Below, in pieces: positions 7,574-16,184 of a stretch of 64,000 bases of DNA. Position 1 is the first letter of the stretch; each line of letters opens with the position of its first letter. A program made the position numbers and the translations under genes. The notes under the pieces are model-generated. The model was not told the DNA's origin and did no database searches. It saw only the letters and a list, made by a program, of their open reading frames with translations. Location: contig CAIOSP010000068.1 in assembly GCA_903861005.1 (NCBI GenBank), forward strand, positions 62,001 to 126,000, read 5' to 3'. Source of the DNA: an uncultured Pseudomonadota bacterium (GTDB lineage: Bacteria; Myxococcota_A; UBA796; GCA-2862545).

Positions 7574-8677
7574 TCAGGCGCGACGGCGGCGCAGGACGGC
7601 GAGGGCGCCGACCAGCAGCCCGAGCCGCGCGGGGAGGCCGCCGGTGTCGTCGCAGCCCTTGGGGCCCTTGTCGAACTCGTCCGTGGTCACCGACCCGTCG
7701 CCGTCGCGGTCGAAGCTGGCGAGCTCCTCGGCGCTGACGTCGCCGTCGCCGTTCTCGTCCATCGCGCAGTCTTCGTCCGGCGTGGCGCAGTTCGGGTCGC
7801 AGTGCATGTCCAGGTACATGCCGCGCGCCTCGCAGTAGTCCCAGTCCGCGAACTGCGGGATGTAGTCCTCACCCTCGACCGCGTGGATCTGCTTCCAGAT
7901 GAAGCCGGCGTAGGTGCCGACGTTGGTGCTGCCCGACTGCTGGAAGCAGAGGTCCACGCTCGGGTTGGTGCCGAAGCCGAAGCTGTGCACGCCCCACTGC
8001 TCCAGGTGGCCGTCCACCATGGCGTACTGCGGGCCGCCGGAGTCGCCGCTGCAGATGTTGGTGTTGCCGGGGTTGGTGACCGCGTTCGTGTAGATGAACG
8101 ACGAGTCCGCGCCGGTGAGCACCAGGGTGGCGTCGCGCTTGATGCCGTTGGAGCTCTGCGCGGCCGAGCTGGTGATGCCGTAGCCCACCGAGATGACCTC
8201 ATCGCCCGCGGCGCCGGCCTTCACGGGGTGCTCGCGGAACCACACGGGCTCCACCCAGTCCACCGGCCCCTTGAGGACCAGCACGTTGATGTCGTTGTCG
8301 ACCGAGCCGTTGGAGCCCGACGTGTACCCGGGGTTGACGTGCACCTCGGAGAGGCCGACGGCCTTGATGTTTGCGCCGTTGACGTCGTTGCCGAAGAACA
8401 CCTGCATGTTGGCGGTGATGAGGTCTTCGGAGATGCCGTACTGGGCGGCGAGCTCCTTGGTGCAGTGGCCGGCCGTGAGCACCAGGCTGGGCGAGATCAG
8501 CGAGGCCGAGCACATCTGCATGTTCGAGCGGCCGAACGCGAAGCCGAGCGCGACGGCGGCGGGGAACTTGTCGCCCTTGACCACCTCGCCGTTGACGATG
8601 CGGCCGGTGGCCGGGTCGGCCTGGGGGGCCTCCTGGGCGTGGGCGACGGTGAGCGCGAACAAGACAGGCAGCAGCAT
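7574..8677 (-). CDS. Exported trypsin-like serine protease with EF-hands and MYXO-CTERM tail
   Basis: 367 residues. A signal peptide (to about AHAQE) and short propeptide precede RIVNGEVV, the usual zymogen junction of family S1. The catalytic triad is complete: H71 in TAGHC, D129 in DNDINVLVLK and S213 in CSGDSGGP. After the protease domain (about 27-275) come two EF-hand-like loops, D-E-N-G-D-G-D-V-S-A-E-E and D-R-D-G-D-G-S-V-T-T-D-E. The tail has GCDDTGG, a hydrophobic stretch and RRRRA, as in MYXO-CTERM proteins that are sorted to the cell surface. GGAG lies six bases before the ATG. The enzyme probably acts at or outside the outer membrane; its substrate is unknown and calcium control is an inference. 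Confidence 0.88.
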   Translation of the reverse strand: MLLPVLFALTVAHAQEAPQADPATGRIVNGEVVKGDKFPAAVALGFAFGRSNMQMCSASLISPSLVLTAGHCTKELAAQYGISEDLITANMQVFFGNDVNGANIKAVGLSEVHVNPGYTSGSNGSVDNDINVLVLKGPVDWVEPVWFREHPVKAGAAGDEVISVGYGITSSAAQSSNGIKRDATLVLTGADSSFIYTNAVTNPGNTNICSGDSGGPQYAMVDGHLEQWGVHSFGFGTNPSVDLCFQQSGSTNVGTYAGFIWKQIHAVEGEDYIPQFADWDYCEARGMYLDMHCDPNCATPDEDCAMDENGDGDVSAEELASFDRDGDGSVTTDEFDKGPKGCDDTGGLPARLGLLVGALAVLRRRRA

Positions 8678-8796
8678 GGGGCGTCTCCAGATGCGCGTGG
8701 GCCCCCCACCCGGTCAGGGCAGGGGGCGCGACAGCATCAATTAGCCTAGGAGATTGCCGTTGCCACCGTCGCGTTCGCGAAGACGGTGTCCAGGAA

Positions 8797-9474
8797 TCAG
8801 TTGGGGGCGGCCAGGAAGGGGAACTTGTCGTCCCCCATGGACAGCGACACGCCGTCGCCGACCCCGGACTCCTGCCCGATGATGAGCAGGCTGAGGGTGA
8901 CGTCCGTGGTGTCGTAGGCCGGCGTACGGCCGCCGCAGCTGCCGTCGCTGAACAGGCCAATCGCCCCCAGCTCGACCGACATGTACTGGGTGCAGTCGGT
9001 GCCCGCCGCGTTCACGTACAGCTGGTCGTCGGCGAACAGGGAGCCGGTGATGTTGTAGGTCGCCCCGGACGGCGACCCACCTCCAGCGGCGATGCTGTTG
9101 CCGCAGGAGGTGTCAAAGGAGTCCCAGATCGCGGCCGAAGCGGCGATCTTCGCGGACCAGCTCGAGGCCCACGTCGATGCGCTGGCGTCCTGGTTGTAGT
9201 TGTCATGGGTGATGTCGGCCATGCTGCCCGAGTTGAAGGCGTCGACCAGCAAGGTGGAGACGGCCGGGCGACCGACGCGGTCGATCTGATCGCCGAGCGC
9301 GGGCTTGGCGAGTGGCGCCACGTCGGTGTCGATGGCGACGTCTGTGTCGACCGCGACGTCGGTGTCGGAGGTGGCGTCGGTGTCGGTGTCGTCGCCGGCC
9401 TTGTCGCCGTTGGCGCACGCCGCCAGGGTGGCGCCGAAGAGCAGGGGCAGCAGGAAGATTGTGGAGTTGCGCAT
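8797..9474 (-). CDS. DUF4331 C-terminal-half lipoprotein
   Basis: 225 residues. The lipobox Cys is residue 20 (TLAAC), followed by an acidic Asp-Thr-Asp linker with repeated DTDVA units. The rest matches the second half of DUF4331 proteins: GDQIDRVGRPAVSTLLVDAFN near the start of the domain, GGRTPAYDTTDVTLSLL in the middle, and GDDKFPFLAAPN at the end. The first half is encoded by the gene just upstream (9488-10204). The gap between stop and start is only 13 bases and contains GAGGGG as ribosome-binding site, so the two are co-transcribed and probably coupled. Normal family members carry both halves in one chain. A hairpin (8764-8788, CACCGTC/GACGGTG) follows the gene without a T-run. Confidence 0.72.
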   Translation of the reverse strand: MRNSTIFLLPLLFGATLAACANGDKAGDDTDTDATSDTDVAVDTDVAIDTDVAPLAKPALGDQIDRVGRPAVSTLLVDAFNSGSMADITHDNYNQDASASTWASSWSAKIAASAAIWDSFDTSCGNSIAAGGGSPSGATYNITGSLFADDQLYVNAAGTDCTQYMSVELGAIGLFSDGSCGGRTPAYDTTDVTLSLLIIGQESGVGDGVSLSMGDDKFPFLAAPN

Positions 9475-9487
9475 GGTGTGTGTCCCC

Positions 9488-10204
9488 TCAGAGCTTGTGG
9501 GTGCTGGCCCAGACGCCGAGGATGTCCCCGGTACCGGTCAGCAGCGAGAGGTCCACTTCCATCACGATCGACAGCACGTTCTCGCCGGCGAAGAAGTCCT
9601 TGGCCGCGCCGCCCGGCGGGAACGAGCTCGGGTCCGTCTGGAGCTTGTTCACCAGAACGCTGGACGTGCTCGCGTCCAATGAGGGGCACCCTGCGCCGTT
9701 GAACATCAGCGAGCTGGCCACGGATTCGATCGTGGTGCGCGTGTCCTTCAGTCCGTCGAGGTTGGTCATCTCAGGGTCCGCGCGCAGCCCGGCGAACACC
9801 TTGAACTTGCCGCTCGCGCTGGTCAGGCCGGAGGTGGACGACGCGTCGCCTGCAGTGGTCTCGGCGGCGTCCGTGCCGGGCCAGCAGGTGATGGCCTGCG
9901 CCGCGTCGAACTGACAGACCAACGTCGTCTCAGTGGCGGCGGCGCCGTAGGAAACCGCGCGGTTCACGTGGATCACGTAGAGCGCGTCGGTCGAGAACTT
10001 GGACTGCGCGGTCGCGAAGGGCGACACGTTCAGCGCCACCTCCAACTTCCCACCGCGGGTCCAGGCGTAGAGCCCGGCGATGTCCGTGGACGGGTCGGCC
10101 GAGACAGCGGGGCTGTCGGCGTGGTCGAAGGCGGTCGCGGTGGACGCCAAGCCTCCGACCAACGCGGCCGCGGCGAGCGCCGCGAGCGTGATCTTGTTCC
10201 TCAT
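9488..10204 (-). CDS. DUF4331 N-terminal-half exported protein
   Basis: 238 residues with a cleavable signal peptide (AAALVGGLASTATA). The mature start FDHADSPAVSADPSTDIAGLYAW is the hallmark of DUF4331, followed by DALYVIHVNRAV. The chain ends after ILGVWASTHKL, where a full-length family member would run on into the GRPAV segment found in the next gene. It therefore looks like the N-terminal half of a split DUF4331 protein. Both halves begin with MRN and their own export signal, so the break is not a simple frameshift. GGGGAG precedes the ATG. The family is of unknown function, often exported. Confidence 0.75.
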   Translation of the reverse strand: MRNKITLAALAAAALVGGLASTATAFDHADSPAVSADPSTDIAGLYAWTRGGKLEVALNVSPFATAQSKFSTDALYVIHVNRAVSYGAAATETTLVCQFDAAQAITCWPGTDAAETTAGDASSTSGLTSASGKFKVFAGLRADPEMTNLDGLKDTRTTIESVASSLMFNGAGCPSLDASTSSVLVNKLQTDPSSFPPGGAAKDFFAGENVLSIVMEVDLSLLTGTGDILGVWASTHKL

Positions 10205-10257
10205 GGTTCGTGTCTCCCCAGTGCGCGCGATTTCATGCCGCGCGACGGGGAGATCCT

Positions 10258-10277
10258 AGCACGCGGGTTCGCGTGCT
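10258..10277 (-). terminator. Perfect hairpin after ilvE
   Basis: AGCACGCG (10258-10265) and CGCGTGCT (10270-10277) form a perfect 8-bp stem with a 4-base loop, 9 bases downstream of the ilvE stop and upstream of the DUF4331 pair on the same strand. There is no T-run, so it may be a weak or factor-dependent terminator or an RNA-stability hairpin. Confidence 0.4.
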
Positions 10278-10286
10278 CGGGCTGAA

Positions 10287-11300
10287 TCAGACGACGCGGA
10301 TCCAGCCGTGCGTGTCCTCGACGGCGCCGACGTGCAGGTCGACCAGCGCCTGGCGCAGGCGGAGCGTATTCTTGCCGATGTCGCCCTGGCCGAACCGGAT
10401 CTCGCGATCCTTGTAGGCGAGCGTGCCCACCGGCGCGAGCACTGCGGCCGTGCCAGACAGCGCCGCCTCACCGCCGCGCTCGGCCCAGGAGATCACCTCG
10501 TCGAGGCCGACGTGGCGCTCCTCGACGCGGTAGCCCAGATCCCGCGCCATGGTGAGCAGCGAGTCGCGCGTGACGCCGTGCAGGAAGCTGTCGTCGAGCG
10601 CCTTGGTCACCACGCGGTCGTCGTCGATCAGCATGAAGTTGGACGCGCCCGTTTCGGCGACGTCGCCGTGCGGGGCAAAAAGCACCTGGTCCACGCCGAG
10701 CTCGCGCTTGCGCTGCTGGGTGATGGCGAGCGCGAGCGCGTAGTTGGCCGCGGCCTTCACGCGGCCGAACATCGGCGTGGTGCGCGGCTGCTCGGTCTCG
10801 ACGGCGATCTTGAGCGGACGCAGGCCGCCGGCGAAGTAGTCACCGACCGGGCTGCACAGCACAAAGAGCATGGCCTCCTTGGAGGGAGAGCCGGCCGCGC
10901 CGATGTTCGGCTCGGTGCCGATCATGGTGGGGCGCAGGTAGAGCGAGCCGGGGGCGACGGGCACGTGCGCGGCGTTGGCCTGCACCGCGCGGATCACCAT
11001 GTCGGTGAGGCGCTCGACGCCAGGGTCCGGGAGCATCAGCACTTCCGTAGAGCCGCGGAAGCGCTCCACGTGGCGGTCCAGACGGAAGATGCGCACGGAG
11101 CCGTCCAGGCCGCGGTGGGCCTTGAGGCCCTCGAAGCAGGCGCTGCCGTAGTGGAAGACGTGCGTGGCCGGGTGGAACGGGATGGGCGCCACCGGGACGA
11201 CCTCAGTCTCCGTCCACGCGCCGCCCTTAAACGACGCGGTGGTCATGATCGGGGCGAACTGCGTGCCGAACGGCGTGGTGGGCGGCGGCGGGTAGGCCAT
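10287..11300 (-). CDS. ilvE: Branched-chain amino-acid aminotransferase
   Basis: 337-residue class IV PLP enzyme that makes the last step of Val, Leu and Ile synthesis and the first of their breakdown. K182 in GRVKAAANYA is the PLP lysine. The motifs FHYGSACFEGLKAHRG, YLRPTMIGTEPNIG, ETGASNFMLID and ALSGTAAVLAPVG are those of the long BCAT form (about 340-360 residues). The start at 11300 leaves a short flexible N-terminus; an internal Met at residue 19 is possible. It is divergent from the propeller lipoprotein gene and probably has its own promoter in the 158-base gap. No attenuator-like leader was recognised. Confidence 0.93.
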   Translation of the reverse strand: MAYPPPPTTPFGTQFAPIMTTASFKGGAWTETEVVPVAPIPFHPATHVFHYGSACFEGLKAHRGLDGSVRIFRLDRHVERFRGSTEVLMLPDPGVERLTDMVIRAVQANAAHVPVAPGSLYLRPTMIGTEPNIGAAGSPSKEAMLFVLCSPVGDYFAGGLRPLKIAVETEQPRTTPMFGRVKAAANYALALAITQQRKRELGVDQVLFAPHGDVAETGASNFMLIDDDRVVTKALDDSFLHGVTRDSLLTMARDLGYRVEERHVGLDEVISWAERGGEAALSGTAAVLAPVGTLAYKDREIRFGQGDIGKNTLRLRQALVDLHVGAVEDTHGWIRVV

Positions 11301-11458
11301 CTTCGACTCCAGGTGGCGGGCCCCTTAGCGCGTCGGGGTCGCCTTGTCCGCGAGACACCAAGTGGCGCCTTGGAGGCAAATTCTTGTGGCCGGGCTGGGC
11401 CGGGGCGGGTGACGAAGAGGTTTCGGCGAGGGGACAAACGCCGAGAGGGGAGCGGAAC

Positions 11459-13876
11459 ATGCGCGGTACGATGATCTTGGCGTTGATGGCGTTGGGCGCT
11501 TGTCAGAAGGAGACGCCCGATCCGGACGGATCGTCGGAGCTGCCGCTCGACCCGCACAGCCCCTGGCCCAAGTTCCGCGCCAACGCCCGCCAGGACGCGC
11601 GCGGCACGCCCCGCGCCGAAGATGGCAACGGCCAGCCGTGGATCGTGCCCACGGGCAAGGGCATCTTCGCGTCCCCGGTGGTGGACGGCGACGGCACCGT
11701 CTACGTCGGCTCTGCGGACCGCAATTTCTACGCCATCGGCGATGACGGGACCGTGCGCTGGACGGTCGAGACCGGCGAGATCATCGACTCCGCGGGCCTG
11801 CTCGACGACGCGGGCCACGTGTTCTTCGCGTCCGGTGACGGGCATCTCTACGCCCGCAACCGGGCCGACGGCACGGAGGCGTGGACGTTTCAGGCCGAGG
11901 ACCCGGCGACGATCGGCAGCTTCATCAACTGGTTCGAGGGCAACGTCGGCATGCTGCCCAATGGCGACCTGATCGCCCCCAACGACAACTTCCGGATCTA
12001 TGGCATCAACCGCGAGACCGGCGAGAAGAAGTGGGGCTTTGCCATGGGGGATCAGACCTGGGCCCTGCCCGCGGTCGATCCCGCCACGTCGCGCCTTTAC
12101 GCGAGCAACAACAACCTGATCGACGCGCGCGGCGGCAACCTCTACGGCATCGACGGCGACGGGACGGAGGTCTGGCGCCGCTTCAGCGGCCTGGGCACCA
12201 TCGCCGCCAGCCCGCTGCTCACGCGCGACGGGCACCTGGTCGTGGGCAGCTTCGACGGCTTCGTGCGCGCCTACGACGCGTCCAACGGCGAGGAGCTGTG
12301 GTCGTTCGGCACCCGCGATCACCTCTACTCGTCGCCCGCGGCGTTGGGCGACGGCACGCTGATCCAGCCGAGCGCGGACGGCACGGTGTACGCGATCGAT
12401 CCGGCGGACGGATCGCTGGTGTGGGCCTTCGACACGCAGGCGCCGATCCGCTCGTCCCCCGCGGTGGGCGGGGATGACCTGATCTACATCGGCGGCGGCG
12501 ACGGTCGCCTCTACGTGCTCAACCCGGATGGCACGCTGCGCTGGTCGATGCAGCTGATCGACGGCGATCGCAACGATCTGAACGCGAGCCCTGCGCTCGG
12601 CGTGCACGCGGTGATCCTCGCGGGTGAGTCGGGCGAGATCTTCAGCGTGCCCTACGACTGGTGTATCCAGGGCGGCGGCACGGACGCGCGCTGCTACGTC
12701 GGCGGCGAAGACCTGCCCGCGGACAGCACCGATCTGTACTTCACCACGCGCTGGGGCAACCTGGACGCCACGCCGCCGACGACGATCGGGCCGATGGAGC
12801 CGTTGGCCTTCAGCCTCGTGTCTCGCGTCGGCGGCGACACGCAGCTGGCGCTGCTGGACTCGGACGCGCTCGACGTGACGTTCGACCCGCCCGCCGACGC
12901 CGAGGTGGTGGTCTCGTCCGACCGACGCTTCCTGTCGATCCTGCCGACCGCGTGGACGGGCGACTCACTGATCGTCACCGTCTCGGGCACCGCGCGCATC
13001 AACCCGTCGCGCGCGGGCCTCGCGTTCTCGGGCGGTGATGCAGGCCCCACGTTCTCGCACACGTTCACCTTCGACGTCGATCGCACGGGCCCGAACGCCG
13101 CGTCCAAGGTCACGCAGGGTGCGCGCTGGGCCGTGCGTCGTCTGGCCGCGCCGCTGCCGACGCTGCTCCCCAGCTACAACCAGATCGGGTTCGACTCGCT
13201 GCACTACGAGGTGGGCGCGCTCGCGTCCGATCTGCCCGCGCTCGATCACCTCGCGTGGATGGTCGGCGCGCTCCCGGACGGCCACGTCGATCCGCTCACG
13301 CAGGTCCGCCTGCCGCTCGACGTCACGACGGACGGTCGCGCGATCACGCTGCACAACCGCGGCGGCATGAAGCTCGAAGCGATGAGCCTCACCCTCGCGT
13401 TCGACGACTTCCGGATCGCCGCCAGCCTGGATGACGCGGGCAGCGCGGTCGGCGGCGCGTCGGTGTGGGTGGCGGCCACCTGCGGCGACATCCCGTTCTA
13501 CGGCGTGTTCCTGCGCACGCTCGGCCTGTGCAACCCGCAGACCGACGGCCTGGGCGTGTGGGGCGGTGTGCTGATGGAGTCGGAGTCGCCCTCGCCGGAG
13601 ATCGGCGCGTCGGCGACCGCGTTCGCACTGGACGGTGACACGGCCTCCGCCACGTTCTCGCCGGTCGGGTTCGAGCCAGCCACCCACGTCCTGTCCCTCG
13701 CCGCGCTGGATGGCGACGGCGCGATCGTGAAGGCCGACTACGGCACGACCACGACCGTCACCGACAACCGCGACGGCTCGTGGACCGTGTCGGTGCCGCT
13801 GACCGGCGCGGGCGCGAGCACGCTGGTGTTGATCGTCGACACGCAGCCTGTGGCGCACGGGGGCGTCGGGATCTGA
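11459..13876 (+). CDS. PQQ-type beta-propeller lipoprotein
   Basis: 805 residues from the ATG at 11459. The open frame reaches back to 11384, but only this start gives a lipoprotein signal with lipobox Cys15 (ALGAC). Residues about 30-430 form a PQQ-like eight-bladed propeller with repeats such as SPVVDGDGTVYVGSADRNFY, SPLLTRDGHLVVGSFDGF and SSPAVGGDDLIYIGGGDGRL. Residues about 440-805 are beta-rich and unrecognised, with SRVGG and AFDDFRIAASLDD stretches. Propellers of this kind act as binding scaffolds. No quinoprotein catalytic residues were recognised, so enzyme activity is not claimed. The gene stands alone between divergent ilvE and convergent Uma2. Confidence 0.82.
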   Translation: MRGTMILALMALGACQKETPDPDGSSELPLDPHSPWPKFRANARQDARGTPRAEDGNGQPWIVPTGKGIFASPVVDGDGTVYVGSADRNFYAIGDDGTVRWTVETGEIIDSAGLLDDAGHVFFASGDGHLYARNRADGTEAWTFQAEDPATIGSFINWFEGNVGMLPNGDLIAPNDNFRIYGINRETGEKKWGFAMGDQTWALPAVDPATSRLYASNNNLIDARGGNLYGIDGDGTEVWRRFSGLGTIAASPLLTRDGHLVVGSFDGFVRAYDASNGEELWSFGTRDHLYSSPAALGDGTLIQPSADGTVYAIDPADGSLVWAFDTQAPIRSSPAVGGDDLIYIGGGDGRLYVLNPDGTLRWSMQLIDGDRNDLNASPALGVHAVILAGESGEIFSVPYDWCIQGGGTDARCYVGGEDLPADSTDLYFTTRWGNLDATPPTTIGPMEPLAFSLVSRVGGDTQLALLDSDALDVTFDPPADAEVVVSSDRRFLSILPTAWTGDSLIVTVSGTARINPSRAGLAFSGGDAGPTFSHTFTFDVDRTGPNAASKVTQGARWAVRRLAAPLPTLLPSYNQIGFDSLHYEVGALASDLPALDHLAWMVGALPDGHVDPLTQVRLPLDVTTDGRAITLHNRGGMKLEAMSLTLAFDDFRIAASLDDAGSAVGGASVWVAATCGDIPFYGVFLRTLGLCNPQTDGLGVWGGVLMESESPSPEIGASATAFALDGDTASATFSPVGFEPATHVLSLAALDGDGAIVKADYGTTTTVTDNRDGSWTVSVPLTGAGASTLVLIVDTQPVAHGGVGI

Positions 13877-13888
13877 TCGCGTTCGTCG

Positions 13889-13905
13889 CGCCGCGTGGCG
13901 CGGCG
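13889..13905. terminator. Bidirectional hairpin between convergent genes
   Basis: CGCCGCG (13889-13895), loop TGG, CGCGGCG (13899-13905). The stem is perfect and lies in the 43-base gap between the propeller lipoprotein and the Uma2 gene. No T-run follows on either strand, so termination is inferred from position only. Confidence 0.4.
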
Positions 13906-13919
13906 TGACGGGAGGCGCG

Positions 13920-14462
13920 CTATCGGCCGCCGCGCATCAGCGCGGTCACGTCCACCGTGAGCTCCGGCAGCACGAGCGACGTGAGCGTGTCCGACACCTG
14001 CACGCGCTCCGCCAGATCGGCGCCCGTGAAGCGCTCGATGGCGCCGCGCGGATCGACCGCCCAGAACTCGCGCACGCCCGCCGCCGCGTACACCAGCCGC
14101 CTGGTTCGGCGGTCGTACTCGCGGTCGCTGGAGAGCACCTCGACGCACAGCGTCGGCACGGTGAGGATCGGCGGACGGACGGCGTCGTCGAGCGTGCCCT
14201 GGAGCACGAACAGGTCGGGCTCCAGGATACGGTCGCGGCCGAAGCGCAGCGCGCACGGTGACAGCCCGACGGTCCACGCGTCCGTGCGACCCTGTGACCA
14301 GGCCGACAGCACCAGGTAGAGCGACCCCACCAGCCGCTGCTGGTGCCAGAGCGGCGGGGGCGTCACGATGATCTCGCCGTCGAGCAGCTCGAAGTGCTCA
14401 TGGGTCTCGGGCCAGGAGAGGAACTCCTGCTCGGTGACGTAGCGGCGGACGGTGGCTTCCAT
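13920..14462 (-). CDS. Uma2-family (DUF820) restriction-endonuclease-fold protein
   Basis: 180 residues from the ATG at 14462; a GTG two codons earlier is also possible. It matches the Uma2 family: EQEFLSWPETHEHFELLDGEIIVTPP at the start, ILEPDLFVLQG with the acidic residue of a PD-(D/E)XK fold, LCVEVLSSDREYDRRTRR carrying the E-V-L-S motif, and YAAAGVREFWAVDP. The fold is that of nucleases, but the cellular role of this family is not established. It is single copy here and not linked to any transposon or defence gene. Convergent with the propeller gene and divergent from the AgmX-like gene. Confidence 0.85.
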   Translation of the reverse strand: MEATVRRYVTEQEFLSWPETHEHFELLDGEIIVTPPPLWHQQRLVGSLYLVLSAWSQGRTDAWTVGLSPCALRFGRDRILEPDLFVLQGTLDDAVRPPILTVPTLCVEVLSSDREYDRRTRRLVYAAAGVREFWAVDPRGAIERFTGADLAERVQVSDTLTSLVLPELTVDVTALMRGGR

Positions 14463-14612
14463 GGGCACATTGTACCTCGACGCGTCGGCGTCTGGCGAGC
14501 CCTATGCGGCCCCTGACTCGACCGTTCGACACCCGCGCCGGACTTCCGCTTGGGCCCGCATGGAACCGCGCCCGCGCGTCGCGGTCAGCCCAGGGACAGC
14601 CCGGAGCGCCCC

Positions 14613-15503
14613 ATGCGAGTCGTCCCCGTCCGCCCCTCGTCGACGTCCTTCCGACCGTCCTGCGTGGACCGTGAGGACGCCACCTTCGTCGGCTTCGCGG
14701 TGCTGCTCTACGCGCTCGGCGCGTCGGTCGGCCTGTGGGCGGCCACGACCACCGTGCCCAAGGCGGACTTCGCCCAGGTGGTCGGCACCATCGCGCTGGT
14801 CCAGCCCGTGCACGTGCCCAGGCCGGTGCCTGCGCCGCCGGTGACCGCGGTGAAGCGCGCCGCGCCCGCTGGCCACGAGCCCGTGCAGGCGGCCGCGCCG
14901 CTCCCCGCGAACGAGTCGCTAGAGCTGGCGTCGCCGCTCCTGCGCGGGCTGCACCTGCTGGCGACGCTCGGCGCGGGCCAGGGTGGTTTGCTCGTGCCGG
15001 TCGATGCGACCCAGGTGTCGGACCTCTCGGCGCGGCTGTCGGCGGTGGGCGAAGACGCGGCCAAGTCGCCTGGGACGCAGCTTCGTATGGGCGAAGGCCA
15101 CCCGGGCGGCGAGCGAGGCATCGGCGTGATCGCCGCGGGGCCAGACGTCGCCGCGCACGTCGACGCGGCGGTCCTCACGCGCCTGCAGTCGGCGACCGTG
15201 ACGCTGGCGCCGCTGGAGGCGGGCGCGCCCTCGGTGCCGATTGGCGCTTTGGTGGGCCGCTACGGCGGGCAGGTCCGCTACTGCTACGAGGCGTCGCTCA
15301 AGCGTCACCCGGACCTGGCCGGGCGGCTCGCGGTGCGCCTGACCGTGTCAGGCGGCGCGGTGTCGGACGTGGAGATCGTCGACGACAGCTTGGACGACGC
15401 GGAGGTCGCGTCGTGCGTGCGGACACGCGCGCTGCGCTGGGCCGCCAAGGGCCTGCCCGATGGCGACGCGACCATCCCGTTCGTGCTGATGGCGGGCGAG
15501 TGA
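14613..15503 (+). CDS. AgmX/PglI-type C-terminal domain protein
   Basis: 296 residues from the ATG at 14613. One membrane helix (about 25-45, FVGFAVLLYALGASVGLWAA) anchors a Pro/Ala-rich spacer. The C-terminal 90 residues (IGALVGRYGGQVRYCYEASL, then LAVRLTVSGGAVSDVEI and VASCVRTRALRW) match the AgmX/PglI C-terminal domain found in myxobacterial motility and envelope proteins. That domain resembles the TonB C-terminus and has a conserved pair of Cys (RYCYE and ASCV). It may link an inner-membrane device to the outer membrane. No exbB/exbD-like partner is nearby. The function is inferred only from the domain. Confidence 0.7.
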   Translation: MRVVPVRPSSTSFRPSCVDREDATFVGFAVLLYALGASVGLWAATTTVPKADFAQVVGTIALVQPVHVPRPVPAPPVTAVKRAAPAGHEPVQAAAPLPANESLELASPLLRGLHLLATLGAGQGGLLVPVDATQVSDLSARLSAVGEDAAKSPGTQLRMGEGHPGGERGIGVIAAGPDVAAHVDAAVLTRLQSATVTLAPLEAGAPSVPIGALVGRYGGQVRYCYEASLKRHPDLAGRLAVRLTVSGGAVSDVEIVDDSLDDAEVASCVRTRALRWAAKGLPDGDATIPFVLMAGE

Positions 15504-15568
15504 GCGGGCGCCTGGCGCGGTGAAGGGCGACGCAGGTCGGCCGAGTCGTCGGCTCAGCCGTCCGTGCT

Positions 15569-16081
15569 CTACGCGTCGCGCCAGGTCAGGCCGCCGATGT
15601 AGTCGGCCTTGCCCAGCGCCACGCCGTTGTGGCGAAGGATCGCGTAGGCCGTGACAATGTGGAAGTAGAAGTTCGCGGTGGCCATCTCGTGGATGTAGTC
15701 GTCGCCCGACATGACCTTGCCGGGGGCGAACCCGAGCGGCACCGCGCGGCCCTCGGCGCCGTCGAAGTCCGACGCCTTGAAGCTGTCGAGGTACGCGGTG
15801 ACCGTGGCGATGCGCGCGTGCAGCTCGGCGAGCGTCGTCTCGGTGTCGGGGTGCTTGGGCGGCTCGGTCCCAGACAGGCGGGCGGCGGCCAGCTTGGCGG
15901 CATCGCACGCGGCCTGGATCTGGCGCGGCAGCGTGTACTGGTCGGGCGCCAGGCGCGCGGTCAGCAGCAGCGCCGGGTCAAAGCCGCGGGTGGCGGCGGA
16001 CTCGGCGCCCTTGGTGAGCCAGGCGTCCAGGTTGCCCAGCATCTTCTTCATCTGCATCAGGTTCGCGTACGAGTTCGACAT
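15569..16081 (-). CDS. DUF1993-family protein
   Basis: 170-residue soluble protein matching DUF1993: an N-terminal MKKMLGNLDAWLTKG segment, LAPDQYTLPRQIQAACDAAK, TLAELHARIATVTAYLDSF, and the closing HIVTAYAILRHNGVALGKADYIG. The fold is a four-helix bundle related to the DinB-like group. The function is unknown. Divergent from the DUF1697 gene with about 100 bases between; no operon partner. Confidence 0.85.
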   Translation of the reverse strand: MSNSYANLMQMKKMLGNLDAWLTKGAESAATRGFDPALLLTARLAPDQYTLPRQIQAACDAAKLAAARLSGTEPPKHPDTETTLAELHARIATVTAYLDSFKASDFDGAEGRAVPLGFAPGKVMSGDDYIHEMATANFYFHIVTAYAILRHNGVALGKADYIGGLTWRDA

Positions 16082-16184
16082 GAGGTGCTCCTTGGTGCGC
16101 GGCAGATCTATCGCGACAGCGCGGGACGCGTGCTAGGCGCCGGACTGGGTGTGACCCCCGCGTCCGCTCGTCCGGGGAGCTATC

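Noticed and set aside
13920-14462. Uma2-family gene as part of a mobile element or defence system
   Set aside because: It is solitary, with no transposase, inverted repeats, methylase or toxin-antitoxin partner around it.
14613-15503. TonB system
   Set aside because: The C-terminal domain looks TonB-like, but it fits the AgmX/PglI type better and no ExbB, ExbD or TonB-dependent receptor gene is present.
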